Assembly (NCBI GenBank): GCA_016124615.1
Contig: WGNF01000002.1
Span: forward strand, 1 to 64,000
Origin: Paracoccaceae bacterium
GTDB taxonomy: Bacteria; Pseudomonadota; Alphaproteobacteria; Rhodobacterales; Rhodobacteraceae
Length of the DNA: 64,000 bases
Reading direction: 5' to 3'
This document shows positions 8,076-17,855 of this stretch, piece by piece. Position 1 is the first letter of the stretch. The number at the start of each line of letters is the position of its first letter. The position numbers and the translations under genes are program-made. Below the pieces are notes generated by a model. That model ran no database searches, was not told the origin of the DNA, and saw only the letters and a list, made by a program, of their open reading frames with translations.

Positions 8076-9572
8076 ATGGTGAACGGATCAAGGGTTCTGG
8101 CGTGGACGTCGTCGGCGCGGCGGGTATCAGGGGTGCGCCGATCGCTCCGGAGCCGCCTTCTGCTTGCCCTGCCGTTCATCTGCCTTCTCCTCGGCGGATC
8201 GATCGCGGTGTATGATGCGTGGCTTGCCCCCACGCTCAATTTCCTGACGCTGGATCGCGTGGCCCTGCCCGCGACGGGTGTCAAAGGCGTCGTCTTCCTG
8301 TTTTCCGACGCACCCGGCTGGGGCCCGCGCGAGGCCGAGGTCAGCGCAAGGCTCAGGGAGGCGGGTCTGGCCGTGGTCGGGATCGACACGCCCACCTATC
8401 TCAGGGCGATGTCGCGCCACCCGGATCGGTGCGGCTACATGGTCTCGGACCTCGAAAGCGTCGCGCAAAGCCTGCAGCGGTCGGCAGGCTCGCAGACCTA
8501 CGCGGCCCCGATCGTGGCCGGGTTCGGCCTTGGCGGGGGCCTCGCCCTCGACATGGTCGACCAGACGCCGGAAGCGACGATCGGCGGCACCGTCGTCATG
8601 GACCCGGCCTCGGCTGTTCCGCTCAAGGTCGAGCTTTGCACCCCGTCCGGCTATCTCACGACGTCGGCGGGCGAGATCTATGCCCTGCATGGCGGCCACG
8701 AGCCGGACCCCGTTTCGGTGCTGCTCAGCCCCGGTGCAACGGATGACACTCGGGACAGGGTCGGGTCGATGTCCGCGGCCTCCGCGGACGTGAAGGTGAT
8801 CGCGCGCGACGCGCCGACGGCCGACAGCCTTTCCGAAGCCGTCATGACGATGTCGGCGGCAGCCACGGTTTCCCGCAAGGCGCTGCCGATCAAGGTGCTG
8901 AGCGCCGTGCCGCGGCGCGATGCGATGGCCGTGATCCTGTCGGGGGATGGCGGCTGGCGCGACATCGATTCCTCGATCGCCAGGCTCATGCAGGCCGATG
9001 GCGTTCCGGTCGTCGGTGTGGACTCGCTGCGCTATTTCTGGAGCCGCCGGACACCCGCGGAAACCGCCAGGGATCTGTCGGGCGTCATCGAGAAGTATCG
9101 CGCGGCGTGGAACGTGAAGAACGTCCTGCTGATCGGCTATTCCTTCGGGGCCGACGTCCTTCCCGCCACCTACGCCGCCCTGCCCGAGGCGACGCGTCGC
9201 CATATCCGCCTGGTGGGCCTGCTCGGGTTTTCGAAGTTGGCCGATTGGCAGATCACGGTCGCCGGCTGGTTCGGCTCGCACGGGTCCGCGGCGGCGGCGG
9301 CGCTTCCGATCCCCGCAGCCCTGCCGCCGGGAAAGATCCTGTGCGTGCTCGGCCGAGAAGAACCGGACTCGGCATGCCACGACATCGTGGCCCTGGGCGC
9401 CGAAACGCTGGTGACGAAGGGGGGGCACCACTTCGGCGGCGACTACCCGCAGATCGAACGCGCCCTGCTGGCAGCCTACGATGCGAGACGGGCGAAGCGG
9501 GACAGCGTCGCGGCCCTTACGCCGTCGCCCGGCGCGCCGAACACCGCAGCCGAGCAGCACATGACGCAGTGA
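8076..9572 (+). CDS. AcvB/VirJ-family two-lobed alpha/beta hydrolase, exported
   Basis: ORF 7983..9572, likely start MVNGSRVLAW. N-terminal signal/TM; GFGLGG in first lobe; GYSFGADVLP nucleophile elbow and GGHHFGGDY in second lobe, as in VirJ domains. Confidence 0.8.
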   Translation: MVNGSRVLAWTSSARRVSGVRRSLRSRLLLALPFICLLLGGSIAVYDAWLAPTLNFLTLDRVALPATGVKGVVFLFSDAPGWGPREAEVSARLREAGLAVVGIDTPTYLRAMSRHPDRCGYMVSDLESVAQSLQRSAGSQTYAAPIVAGFGLGGGLALDMVDQTPEATIGGTVVMDPASAVPLKVELCTPSGYLTTSAGEIYALHGGHEPDPVSVLLSPGATDDTRDRVGSMSAASADVKVIARDAPTADSLSEAVMTMSAAATVSRKALPIKVLSAVPRRDAMAVILSGDGGWRDIDSSIARLMQADGVPVVGVDSLRYFWSRRTPAETARDLSGVIEKYRAAWNVKNVLLIGYSFGADVLPATYAALPEATRRHIRLVGLLGFSKLADWQITVAGWFGSHGSAAAAALPIPAALPPGKILCVLGREEPDSACHDIVALGAETLVTKGGHHFGGDYPQIERALLAAYDARRAKRDSVAALTPSPGAPNTAAEQHMTQ

Positions 9573-9678
9573 CGCCGTGCCAATCCCATGGGGACACCGT
9601 GCTTGACGTCCGACGGCGCCAATGAGAGAGGCTTATTCGGAAACTCGCCGTGCCCGCATAGCACGTGCTAACGCTCGA

Positions 9679-9858
9679 TCACGTCGCCAACATTACCCGC
9701 AACGCCTGCACCCGCGCCAGCGTGGGCGGCGGGTCGCCCTCGCAGGTCACCAGCCGGATGAACCCGACCCAGGCGCGCTCGTTCTCGGTCAGGGGCCGGT
9801 CCGAGGGCAACCGGCAGCCCTCGATCACCTTGAAGTCGTTGAGCGGCGTGACGGTCAT
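9679..9858 (-). CDS. Small hypothetical protein (59 aa)
   Basis: MTVTPLNDFKVIEGCRLPSDRPLTENERAWVGFIRLVTCEGDPPPTLARVQALRVMLAT*, overlapping the end of the XRE gene (start inside its stop region). Confidence 0.55.
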   Translation of the reverse strand: MTVTPLNDFKVIEGCRLPSDRPLTENERAWVGFIRLVTCEGDPPPTLARVQALRVMLAT

Positions 9859-10256
9859 TTCCCGAACACTCCACGGATCGCGACGCGCCCCCTCACGGTC
9901 AGGCTGGGGTCGCTGTGCCCGGAGGCGTCGCGCAGTTCCTCGATCCAGGCGGCCTCGTTGCGCGTGACGATGACGCCGAAGATTTCCTCGATGGCATGGG
10001 CGGTGGTATCGCCGCCGAGCTGTTCCAGCGCCAGCTTGAACAAGAGCCGCGGATCGCAGTCCAGCGCCCGCGCCAGCGACGACACCCGGTCGAGCGGCAG
10101 CTTCGAGGCGCCGTTCTTCAGCATCGCCACCATGTTGGGGTTGTTGAAGCCCGCCTCGTTGGCGATCTCGATCTGCGATTTCTTCGGCCGCAGCTCCAGC
10201 ACGCGCTTCTGCAGGTAAGCAGCCAGCCGGGTGTCGGCGTGGGGTCTCTTGGTCAT
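9855..10256 (-). CDS. XRE/Cro-type helix-turn-helix regulator
   Basis: MTKRPHADTRLAAYLQKRVLELRPKKSQIEIANEAGFNNPNMVAMLKNGASKLPLDRVSSLARALDCDPRLLFKLALEQLGG...: HTH typical of short XRE proteins. Confidence 0.75.
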   Translation of the reverse strand: MTKRPHADTRLAAYLQKRVLELRPKKSQIEIANEAGFNNPNMVAMLKNGASKLPLDRVSSLARALDCDPRLLFKLALEQLGGDTTAHAIEEIFGVIVTRNEAAWIEELRDASGHSDPSLTVRGRVAIRGVFGK

Positions 10257-10277
10257 CGCTGTCGCTCCTAAGTCATT

Positions 10278-10296
10278 GCAGAACATCATGTTCTGC
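10278..10296. promoter_or_regulatory. Palindromic operator GCAGAACAT-C-ATGTTCTGC
   Basis: Perfect 9-bp arms with 1-bp centre, 22 bp upstream of the XRE start; flanks extend the dyad imperfectly (aagtcatt...ttgactt). Confidence 0.7.
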
Positions 10297-10606
10297 TTGA
10301 CTTCGTTATAGCGACGGCCTGATGGAGATGTGCCCGGGGGAGATGGGATCTGGGTGGTCTCACGCACGATCGGGGTCGGACCGCCCGGGTCACTCGGACC
10401 GTCTGATCCACGTGAGCAATCGGATTCGCACGCAAACCGACCATCTCCGTGGATGGCACTGCATCAGTGCGGGAGGTCGTGGCATTCTTTGCCAGCGGAC
10501 CGCGAGTCTTATGGAGGCGACTGGTCCGGATCATTGGTCCGAATAAGTGTTCCGGAGCCGCTCGCGTCGCGCCTTCAACTCTTTGATTTTACTTGATTTT
10601 TTTATT

Positions 10607-10683
10607 TGGTCGGAGTGAGAGGATTCGAACCTCCGACCCCCTGCTCCCGAAGCAGGTGCGCTACCAGACTGCGCTACACTCCG
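10607..10683 (-). tRNA. tRNA-Pro (anticodon CGG), CCA encoded
   Basis: Minus strand CGGAGTGTAGCGCAGTCTGGTAGCGCACCTGCTTCGGGAGCAGGGGGTCGGAGGTTCGAATCCTCTCACTCCGACCA: cloverleaf arms, TTCGAATC T-loop, anticodon loop TTCGGGA. Confidence 0.95.
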
Positions 10684-10728
10684 ACCGATGCGCGGGAGTT
10701 ACCGACTCGCCACGGGATTTGCAAGGGG

Positions 10729-11688
10729 TCACTCCTGCACACGGTTGCGGTTCAGCAACGCGCCCAGCCGCGAGCCCGGACCGGCATCGGGGCGCGACCG
10801 GGTGTTGGACACCGGGCGGTTGCCCGACACGCTCGCCCGGCTTTCGCGGAACAGGATGTAAAGACCGCTTCCGATGATCACAGCGATGCCCAGCGCGGTA
10901 TAGCCGTCGATCCCCTCGTGAAAGAACAGCCAGCCGTAGAGGATCGCCCAGAGGATCTGTGAATACTGCATCGGCGCGACGATCACGGCCTCGGCGTTGC
11001 GGTAGGCGGTGATGGTGCACAGGCCCGCCACGATGGCGAAGGCCGCGACCAGCGTCATGCCGCCCAGATCGGCGACCGGCATCGGCACATAGACGAAGGG
11101 CATCAAGGCCCCCATCACGAGGAAGTTCGCCATCATCGGATAAAGCAGGATCACCGCGCTGCGCTCGTCCTGCCCGATCTTCCGGGCGATGATCGAAGAA
11201 GTGGCACCCCCCACCGCCGAGGCCATCGCCGCGAGGTGGCCAAGGCTGATCGGCACCGCGCCGGGGCGCAGCACGATCAGCACGCCGACCAGCCCCGCCA
11301 ACACCGCCAGCCCGCGCCGCAGCCGCACCTTTTCGCCCAGGATCGGGATCGCGAGCAGGGTGATCAGCAGCGGCGAGGCGAACAGCATTGCATAGACCTG
11401 CGCCAGCGGCAGCACCGAGAACGCGTAGAAGGCCCCGGCCCCGGCCAGCATGTCGGACGCCATCCGCAGGCTGATCCACCACGGGTGGTTCGGCCGCAAA
11501 TGGCCCGCTGACTTGTCCTGCATCAGCATGACGGTGATCAGCGGAAAGCTCATCACGGTGCGGAAGAAGATGATCTGGAACGCGGTGTATTCGCTGCCAA
11601 GATGCTTGATGATAGCGTCGTGCGTCGAGAACAGCCCAAAACCCAGCAGCGCAATCAATGCGCCCCGCATGTTGCTTGTCATCCGCAT
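10729..11688 (-). CDS. DMT-family (EamA/RhaT) transporter
   Basis: ~10 hydrophobic segments; FGLFSTHDAIIKHLG, FFRTVMSFPLI, duplicated EamA architecture. Confidence 0.88.
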   Translation of the reverse strand: MRMTSNMRGALIALLGFGLFSTHDAIIKHLGSEYTAFQIIFFRTVMSFPLITVMLMQDKSAGHLRPNHPWWISLRMASDMLAGAGAFYAFSVLPLAQVYAMLFASPLLITLLAIPILGEKVRLRRGLAVLAGLVGVLIVLRPGAVPISLGHLAAMASAVGGATSSIIARKIGQDERSAVILLYPMMANFLVMGALMPFVYVPMPVADLGGMTLVAAFAIVAGLCTITAYRNAEAVIVAPMQYSQILWAILYGWLFFHEGIDGYTALGIAVIIGSGLYILFRESRASVSGNRPVSNTRSRPDAGPGSRLGALLNRNRVQE

Positions 11689-12067
11689 GGTCTTGGGGGC
11701 CTTCAGATCGGTCGAATACCGTCAAGGTTAGCGCCAACAATCGGGAATGCCCAGAGCGGGCGGGCATCTTCGCCACCGCGGTTGCGCGTTTCCGCCGCGG
11801 GTGTGATCCTGCGCGCATCATGGGGCGCGAAGGATTGCAGACATCCTGACCGTGCTGGGGGGGGCCATCAGCTTCACCCAGGGCGCGACGCCGTGCTGGC
11901 GGAGGGCGCCACCCACCCCGGATCGGCGGAGCAGATATTCGCGCTGACGGATTCGATGCGCTGGCTCAGCCGGACCGTCGCCCACCTGCGCAGCATCGGC
12001 CACTACCAGATCATCGCGAGCCCGATGGTCCGGCCGCAAAGCCGAACCCATCGGGCCGCTGAACGCC

Positions 12068-13174
12068 TTACAAGCTGGCGTCAAGCGCCGCGAGGATCGC
12101 GTCGCCCATGCCGGTGGTGCTGACGGGCGCGCCGCCCTCGGGGCCCATCAGGTCGGCGGTGCGGGCGCCATCGGCCAGCACCTTTTCCACCGCCGCCTCA
12201 AGTCGCGCGGCCTCGTCGCCCAGCCCGAAGGAATAGCGCAGCGCCATCGCGAACGACAGGATGCAGGCGATCGGGTTGGCCTTGCCCTGCCCGGCGATAT
12301 CGGGGGCCGAGCCATGCACCGGCTCATAAAGCGCCTTGGGCCGACCGTTTGCCATCGGCGCGCCGAGGCTGGCCGAGGGCAACATGCCAAGGCTGCCGGT
12401 CAGCATCGCGGCGCAATCCGACAGAATGTCGCCGAACAGGTTGTCGGTCACGATCACGTCGAACTGCTTGGGCCAGCGCACCAACTGCATCGCGCCGTTG
12501 TCGGCATACATGTGGCTGAGCGCGACATCGGGGTATTCCTCGTCGCGCACCTTCTGCACGACCTCGCGCCAGAGCACGCCCGATTCCATCACGTTGGCCT
12601 TCTCCATCGAGCAGACCTTGTTGTGCCGCTTGCGCGCCAGTTCGAAGGCCGAGCGCGCCACGCGGGCAATCTCGGATTCGGTGTAGCGCTGGGTGTTGAT
12701 GCCGACCCGTTCGTTGCCTTCGGTGAAGATGCCGCGCGGCTCGCCGAAATAGACGCCCGAGGTCAGTTCCCGCACGATCATGATGTCGAGCCCGGCCACC
12801 ACGTCCTTCTTCAGCGACGAGAAGTCCGCCAGCGCGTCGAAGCACTGCGCCGGGCGCAGGTTGGCGAACAGGTCCATTTCCTTGCGCAGCCGCAGCAGCC
12901 CGCGTTCGGGCTTCAGCGCGAACGGCAGGTTGTCGTATTTCGGCCCGCCAACGGCGCCCAGCAGCACCGCATCGACCTCTTGCGCCTTGGCCATGGTGTC
13001 GTCGCTCAGCGGGGTGCCATAGGCGTCGTAGGCGCAGCCGCCCACCAGCCCCTCGGACACGTCAAAGACGATCCCCCGCTTCGCACCCAGCCAGTCGATG
13101 ATGCGGCGCACCTCGGCCATGACTTCGGGGCCGATGCCGTCGCCGGGAAGGATCAGAAGGGAAGGATTGCTCAT
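12068..13174 (-). CDS. leuB: 3-isopropylmalate dehydrogenase
   Basis: [104 protein letters not shown]. Confidence 0.97.
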   Translation of the reverse strand: MSNPSLLILPGDGIGPEVMAEVRRIIDWLGAKRGIVFDVSEGLVGGCAYDAYGTPLSDDTMAKAQEVDAVLLGAVGGPKYDNLPFALKPERGLLRLRKEMDLFANLRPAQCFDALADFSSLKKDVVAGLDIMIVRELTSGVYFGEPRGIFTEGNERVGINTQRYTESEIARVARSAFELARKRHNKVCSMEKANVMESGVLWREVVQKVRDEEYPDVALSHMYADNGAMQLVRWPKQFDVIVTDNLFGDILSDCAAMLTGSLGMLPSASLGAPMANGRPKALYEPVHGSAPDIAGQGKANPIACILSFAMALRYSFGLGDEAARLEAAVEKVLADGARTADLMGPEGGAPVSTTGMGDAILAALDASL

Positions 13175-13226
13175 GAGGCCGCTCCGTAATTTGACGTGGT
13201 TGGCCTAGCCCTTCGCCGGAACGGAA

Positions 13227-14123
13227 TCAAGCAGCGACGACAGGCGCCAGCCCTTCCGCCAGCGCATCCCAGACGCGGCGCAGCCGGGGGGTGTGCCGCA
13301 GCGCCTGCGCGGCCGTCAGCCAGATCGGCAGCGTCGGCAACGGCAGCGCGGGAACCACCTGCACCATCCCCCGTACCGCCCGCGCCACCGCAAGCTGGGT
13401 GATGCCCAGCCCCGCGCCCGCCCGCACCAGGGCCCAGTTCGCGGCCTGATCGTCACACCGCACCTTGAAGAAGTGCTTGTCGACCTGCCAGCCAAGCGCC
13501 GCGAAGCCGCGCATCAGCAGGTCGGACCGGTCGAGGCCGACCCAGTCGTGATCGGCCAGATCGGCCACCGTGCCCGGCGTGCCATTGCGTTCAAGGTAGC
13601 TGAGCGCCCCGAACACGCCCAACCGGCTTTCGCCCAGATGCCGGGCGATCAGGTCGGGCTGTTCGGGGCGGTACATGCGCACTGCGATATCGGTCTCGCG
13701 CCACAGCAGGTTGTCGGTGGCGTCAGAGGCATGCAGCTCGATCTCGATCTCGGGCTCGTCGGCGCGCAGGCGGGCAAGGATCGGCGGCAGGATGTGATGC
13801 GCCACGACCATGCTGGCACTGATCCGCACCGTGCCGGAAAGCTGGGTTTCGCGGCCCGCCGCGATCAGCGACAGCCGCGCCGCCGCCGCCTGCATCTCTC
13901 GCGCGGGGGCGACCATCGCGGCGCCAGCCTCGGTCAGCGCCAGCCCGCGGGCATGGCGGCGGAACAGCGCCACCCCCAGCGCCTCTTCCGCGGCCTGCAC
14001 CTGACGGCCCAGCGTCGGCTGGCTTAGCCCCAACACGCGGGCCGCGGCCGACAGCGATCCCGCCTCGGCCACGGCGAGAACGGATCGGATCAGCGACCAG
14101 TCGAGAGCGTCAGAGCTATTCAT
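13227..14123 (-). CDS. LysR-family transcriptional regulator
   Basis: DWSLIRSVLAVAEAGSLSAAARVLGLSQPTLGRQVQAAEEALGVALFRRHARG; divergent from the adjacent SDR gene. Confidence 0.9.
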   Translation of the reverse strand: MNSSDALDWSLIRSVLAVAEAGSLSAAARVLGLSQPTLGRQVQAAEEALGVALFRRHARGLALTEAGAAMVAPAREMQAAAARLSLIAAGRETQLSGTVRISASMVVAHHILPPILARLRADEPEIEIELHASDATDNLLWRETDIAVRMYRPEQPDLIARHLGESRLGVFGALSYLERNGTPGTVADLADHDWVGLDRSDLLMRGFAALGWQVDKHFFKVRCDDQAANWALVRAGAGLGITQLAVARAVRGMVQVVPALPLPTLPIWLTAAQALRHTPRLRRVWDALAEGLAPVVAA

Positions 14124-14213
14124 GGATGAATGGCTAACATGCGAGTTACCCCAATTTCAATGCGATCCAGCCTAGCCTACCTTCCTTTCGAAGCAGAAAG
14201 ACAGGAGCTAGCC

Positions 14214-15134
14214 ATGACCGGAACCGTCCTCATCCTTGGCGCCTCGGGCGTCTTTGGCGCCGCCGCCGCCCATGCCTTTGCTGCCGCCGGGTGGCAGGTG
14301 CGTCGTTTCGACCGCAAGACCGGCGACATGATCCGCGACGCGACGGGCGCCGATGTGATCGTCAACGCGATGAACCCGCCCGCCTATCACGACTGGAAAA
14401 CGCTGTTGCCGCAGATCACCGCGCAGGTGATCGCCGCCGCCAAGGCCACCGGCGCCACGGTGATCCTGCCGGGCAACGTCTATGTCTCCGGCGATCAGGT
14501 CGGCCCGTGGGACGAAAACACGCCGCACCGCCCGGTGGCCCGCAAAGGCCGCATCCGGGCCGAGCTGGAGGCGGCGTATCGTAACGCCGCCGCAGAAGGC
14601 CTGCGCACGATCGTGCTGCGCGGCGGCGACTTCATCGACCCCGGCAACATGAAAACCATTCTGGACATGGTGACGCTGAAGGGGCTGGCGAAGGGCCGCA
14701 TCACCGCCATGGGCCGCCCCGACGTGCGCCGCGCCTATGCCTATATCCCCGACATGACGCGGGCCGCCGTGGCACTGGCCGAGATGCGCGACCGGCTGCC
14801 GCCCTTCGCCGATGTGGCGTTTCCCGGTGTGACCTTCAGCCTGAACGAGTTGAAGCAGGCGCTGGAAATGGCAACCGGCAAGACGCTGCGCATCGGCAAC
14901 TTTCCGTGGTGGATGATGCGCCTTGCCTCGCCGGTCTGGGAACTGGCCCGCGAACTGTCCGAGATGCGCTACCTTTACAACACGCCCCATACGCTGTCCG
15001 GGGCGACGTTCCACCGCCTGCTGCCGGATTTCCGGCTGACCGCGCTGGACCGGATCGCAGCGGAAGAGGCCGTGGCTATGGGTGCGGTGCCGTCAGGGCA
15101 GGTCAAGATCCACCCAGACCAGACGGTGGCGTGA
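14214..15134 (+). CDS. NAD-dependent epimerase/dehydratase-like SDR protein
   Basis: MTGTVLILGASGVFGAAAAHAFAAAGWQVRRFDR; extended-SDR pattern. Confidence 0.8.
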   Translation: MTGTVLILGASGVFGAAAAHAFAAAGWQVRRFDRKTGDMIRDATGADVIVNAMNPPAYHDWKTLLPQITAQVIAAAKATGATVILPGNVYVSGDQVGPWDENTPHRPVARKGRIRAELEAAYRNAAAEGLRTIVLRGGDFIDPGNMKTILDMVTLKGLAKGRITAMGRPDVRRAYAYIPDMTRAAVALAEMRDRLPPFADVAFPGVTFSLNELKQALEMATGKTLRIGNFPWWMMRLASPVWELARELSEMRYLYNTPHTLSGATFHRLLPDFRLTALDRIAAEEAVAMGAVPSGQVKIHPDQTVA

Positions 15135-16280
15135 CGCGGTGGTGGCATCGGCCGCCCCTGCCTCGCCCTGCGCGGGCCAGAACACGCCCGCGCCCGTCAC
15201 CGTCAGGTCGGCCGAGGGCAGCACGTAATCGACACGCAGGCTGCCCGGCTGGCCCGGCCTGTCCCACAGCACGGTGGGGCGGCCGGGGTCGCCGACATGG
15301 CCCGCGTTCAGGGGCAGCAGCGCCGCCTCATAGGCGCCCGTGCTGGTTGGCGCGGGGTCGGTCAGGCGCGGATCGGCAAGCAACGCGCGGATGGCTTCAT
15401 GCCGACCTTCGCCATCGTCGGGGTCGAGGTTGGCATCGCCCAGCAGCACGAAGGGCCCGATCGGCGGCGGCATCGGCAGGCGGCCCGCCAGCAGCACCTG
15501 CCAGAATGCGATCTGGTCGTGGTTGCGTTGGCCGTTGCGGTCTTCCGGCCCGTCGAACAGCGGCGGGCTGGCAGCGAAGGCCAGCAGGTGCAGGGGCCTG
15601 CCGTTCGGGCGGGTCAGCACCACATCCCAGGCGCCCGTCTCGGCCAGCCGCAGGATGTCCCTGGCGCCCGGCGGCGGCATCGCCGCATCAAACCCCGCCC
15701 CCGGCAGATCGCGCCACAGGACGGCCGACAGATCGCGTGAGGCCGCCGCATCGACCGGCAGCCGCGACAGGATCGCCATCCCGCCCTGCCCGGCGAAGGC
15801 GCCGAACCCCTGCGCATCGCCGGGGCCGCCCAGCCGCCCGTCGCCGTCCAGATCAAGGCCCGTCGGCATCCCGGTATTGGGCCGGGGTGCATATCTGTAC
15901 GGATAGACCGCCCCCGCCTGCGCCAGCCGGTCGGCATAGGCCGACAGCGCGGCCTGCCCGTAATCCCAGTCGAAGCCGGTCAGCAGAATCACATCGGGGT
16001 TCACCCGCGCGATCACCGCGATGGAGGCCGCGACCTGTGCATCCTTGCCAGCGGTGATGGCCTGCAACAGCAGCGCCGGGCCCTTGCGCGACAGCTCGAC
16101 CGTGTAGGTCGCGATCCGCAGCGGCGCCGCAAAAGCGGCCCCGGCCAGCAGCCAGATCAGACCGGCTGCAACGATCCGGCCCCGGCGGCGCGGTTCTGAC
16201 GGCGCTTTTCGCGGATCATGTCGGCGATGCGGCCCATCGCGATGCCGCGCATGAAAAGAGAGGCGGGAAGGAAAGCCCAT
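15093..16280 (-). CDS. Endonuclease/exonuclease/phosphatase family protein (start uncertain)
   Basis: LRIATYTVELSRKGPALLLQ..., NPDVILLTGFDWDYG, RNGQRNHDQIAFWQVLLAG, LLGDANLDPDDGEGR, LRVDYVLPS. Long overlap with upstream gene suggests an internal start. Confidence 0.8.
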   Translation of the reverse strand: MGFPSRLSFHARHRDGPHRRHDPRKAPSEPRRRGRIVAAGLIWLLAGAAFAAPLRIATYTVELSRKGPALLLQAITAGKDAQVAASIAVIARVNPDVILLTGFDWDYGQAALSAYADRLAQAGAVYPYRYAPRPNTGMPTGLDLDGDGRLGGPGDAQGFGAFAGQGGMAILSRLPVDAAASRDLSAVLWRDLPGAGFDAAMPPPGARDILRLAETGAWDVVLTRPNGRPLHLLAFAASPPLFDGPEDRNGQRNHDQIAFWQVLLAGRLPMPPPIGPFVLLGDANLDPDDGEGRHEAIRALLADPRLTDPAPTSTGAYEAALLPLNAGHVGDPGRPTVLWDRPGQPGSLRVDYVLPSADLTVTGAGVFWPAQGEAGAADATTASRHRLVWVDLDLP

Positions 16281-17092
16281 GCCGAGATTGTCCAGATCAG
16301 CGTCTGCGGCGACTCAAGCGTGATCGGCTGAAGCGACGTCGCAGCCGCCTGCACCACGGCCGGAACCAGAAATGGCAGCAGAAACCCTAACGCAATGTTA
16401 AAGCGGGCATCGCGTTCGAGCCGCGCGACAACATCGCCACCCACCGTCGGATCGAACGTGGGCAGGTTGACCCAGACGTTGAAGGCGCCGTGGTTGGCGG
16501 GCCAGCGGAACACCTTCAGCACGACGACAAAGATCGACAGCATCAACAGCGAGATCAGATAGGCCATGCCGGCCGCGGTGCGCACCAGATCGACATGCGC
16601 GGCGGGCGTGTCGACGGGCAGCATCAGCGTGATCAGCCGCACCGGGCTATAGGGAATGTCGATCGCGTGGCCGATCACGGCCCCGATGGCCTGCACGAAA
16701 GCGGCGAAGGGCGTCGGGTCGTCATGGCCGCGGCAGATCACCGTCAGCAGAAAGACGGTGAGAAAGAGCGAGATGAAGCGGATGCGGTTGAACGGCGGGG
16801 CATAGCGGAACTCGATCAGCCCCGGATAGGCCGAGGCATATTCGGAAAACGTCAGCGCGCCCGCAAAGATGGCAATGAAAGCAACGGCTTGTGTTACATC
16901 CGTGCTGTCGCCGGGCAACAGCAGGGCTGGCGTGGCCAGCAAGACAACAATCAACAGGGCGCGAACAATCGCACCGGGAACCCTTTGGACCACCGCTCTT
17001 TTTCCCTCAACCCGGACGGGGGAGGTGCGATGCCACCCCCTTGTTCCTAGTCGGTCGCGCCAATTGTGGCGCATCGCCTCAAACGTGCCCAA
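16157..17092 (-). CDS. Conserved membrane protein of unknown function
   Basis: Multiple TM segments; in line with neighbouring minus-strand genes. Confidence 0.7.
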   Translation of the reverse strand: MGTFEAMRHNWRDRLGTRGWHRTSPVRVEGKRAVVQRVPGAIVRALLIVVLLATPALLLPGDSTDVTQAVAFIAIFAGALTFSEYASAYPGLIEFRYAPPFNRIRFISLFLTVFLLTVICRGHDDPTPFAAFVQAIGAVIGHAIDIPYSPVRLITLMLPVDTPAAHVDLVRTAAGMAYLISLLMLSIFVVVLKVFRWPANHGAFNVWVNLPTFDPTVGGDVVARLERDARFNIALGFLLPFLVPAVVQAAATSLQPITLESPQTLIWTISAWAFLPASLFMRGIAMGRIADMIREKRRQNRAAGAGSLQPV

Positions 17093-17246
17093 GTTTTGCC
17101 TTCTTTCACGCAGTCGATCAATGCCTTGTTAAGAACGTTCTTTCGCTACGGCGTTTTGAGGGAGAATCTGTCGCTACTTTGCATCAATTTGGTGTCGAAA
17201 AAGGGGCCGCCCGCCGGGCGACCCCTTCCAGCACGGCGCGCCGGGC

Positions 17247-17855
17247 TTAGACCCAGGGCCGCTGCAACTCGGCCTTGGCCTCGTAACTGTCGATGGACTT
17301 GGCCTTTTCCAGCGTCAGGCCGATGTCGTCCAACCCGTTCAGAAGGCAATGCTTCTTGAATTGGTCGACATCGAAGGCAAAGCTTTGCCCGTCCGATGTC
17401 GTAACCGTCTGGCCTTCAAGATCCACCGTGATCCGCGCATTGGCGCCCTTGCGGGCGTCCTCCATCAGCACATCCACCGCCTCTTTCGGCAAGGCGATCG
17501 GCAGGATGCCGTTCTTGAAGCAGTTGTTGAAGAAGATGTCGGCAAAGCTGGTGGAAATCACGCAGCGGATGCCGAAATCCAGCAGCGCCCAGGGCGCATG
17601 TTCGCGCGACGAGCCGCAGCCGAAGTTTTCGCCCGCCACGATGATCTCGGCGTGGCGATACGCGGGCTGGTTCAGCACGAAGCCGGGAATCTCGGCCCCG
17701 TCCAGCGTATAGCGCATCTCATCGAACAGGTTCTTGCCAAGGCCGGTGCGGGCGATGGTCTTCAGGAACTGCTTGGGGATGATCATGTCGGTGTCGATGT
17801 TGACCAGCGGCATGGGGGCCGCAACGCCGGTCACTTTGGTGAACTTTTCCATCAC
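17247..17855 (-). CDS. leuD: 3-isopropylmalate dehydratase small subunit
   Basis: [77 protein letters not shown]. Confidence 0.97.
   Translation of the reverse strand: MMEKFTKVTGVAAPMPLVNIDTDMIIPKQFLKTIARTGLGKNLFDEMRYTLDGAEIPGFVLNQPAYRHAEIIVAGENFGCGSSREHAPWALLDFGIRCVISTSFADIFFNNCFKNGILPIALPKEAVDVLMEDARKGANARITVDLEGQTVTTSDGQSFAFDVDQFKKHCLLNGLDDIGLTLEKAKSIDSYEAKAELQRPWV

Noticed and set aside
8127-9560. 477-aa minus-strand ORF opposite the acvB-like gene
   Set aside because: Antisense shadow ORF of a high-GC gene; composition (Arg/His/Gly/Asp-rich) typical of spurious reading.
11700-12067. Possible plus-strand gene remnant (VLAEGATHPGSAEQIFALTDSMRWLSRTVAHLRS...)
   Set aside because: Too short and without recognisable family; no start/SD; left unannotated.
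15093-16280. 124-bp overlap between EEP-family ORF and upstream membrane-protein ORF considered as genuine gene overlap
   Set aside because: More likely an over-extended start for the EEP gene; the signal-peptide-like sequence GLIWLLAGAAFA suggests an internal start.
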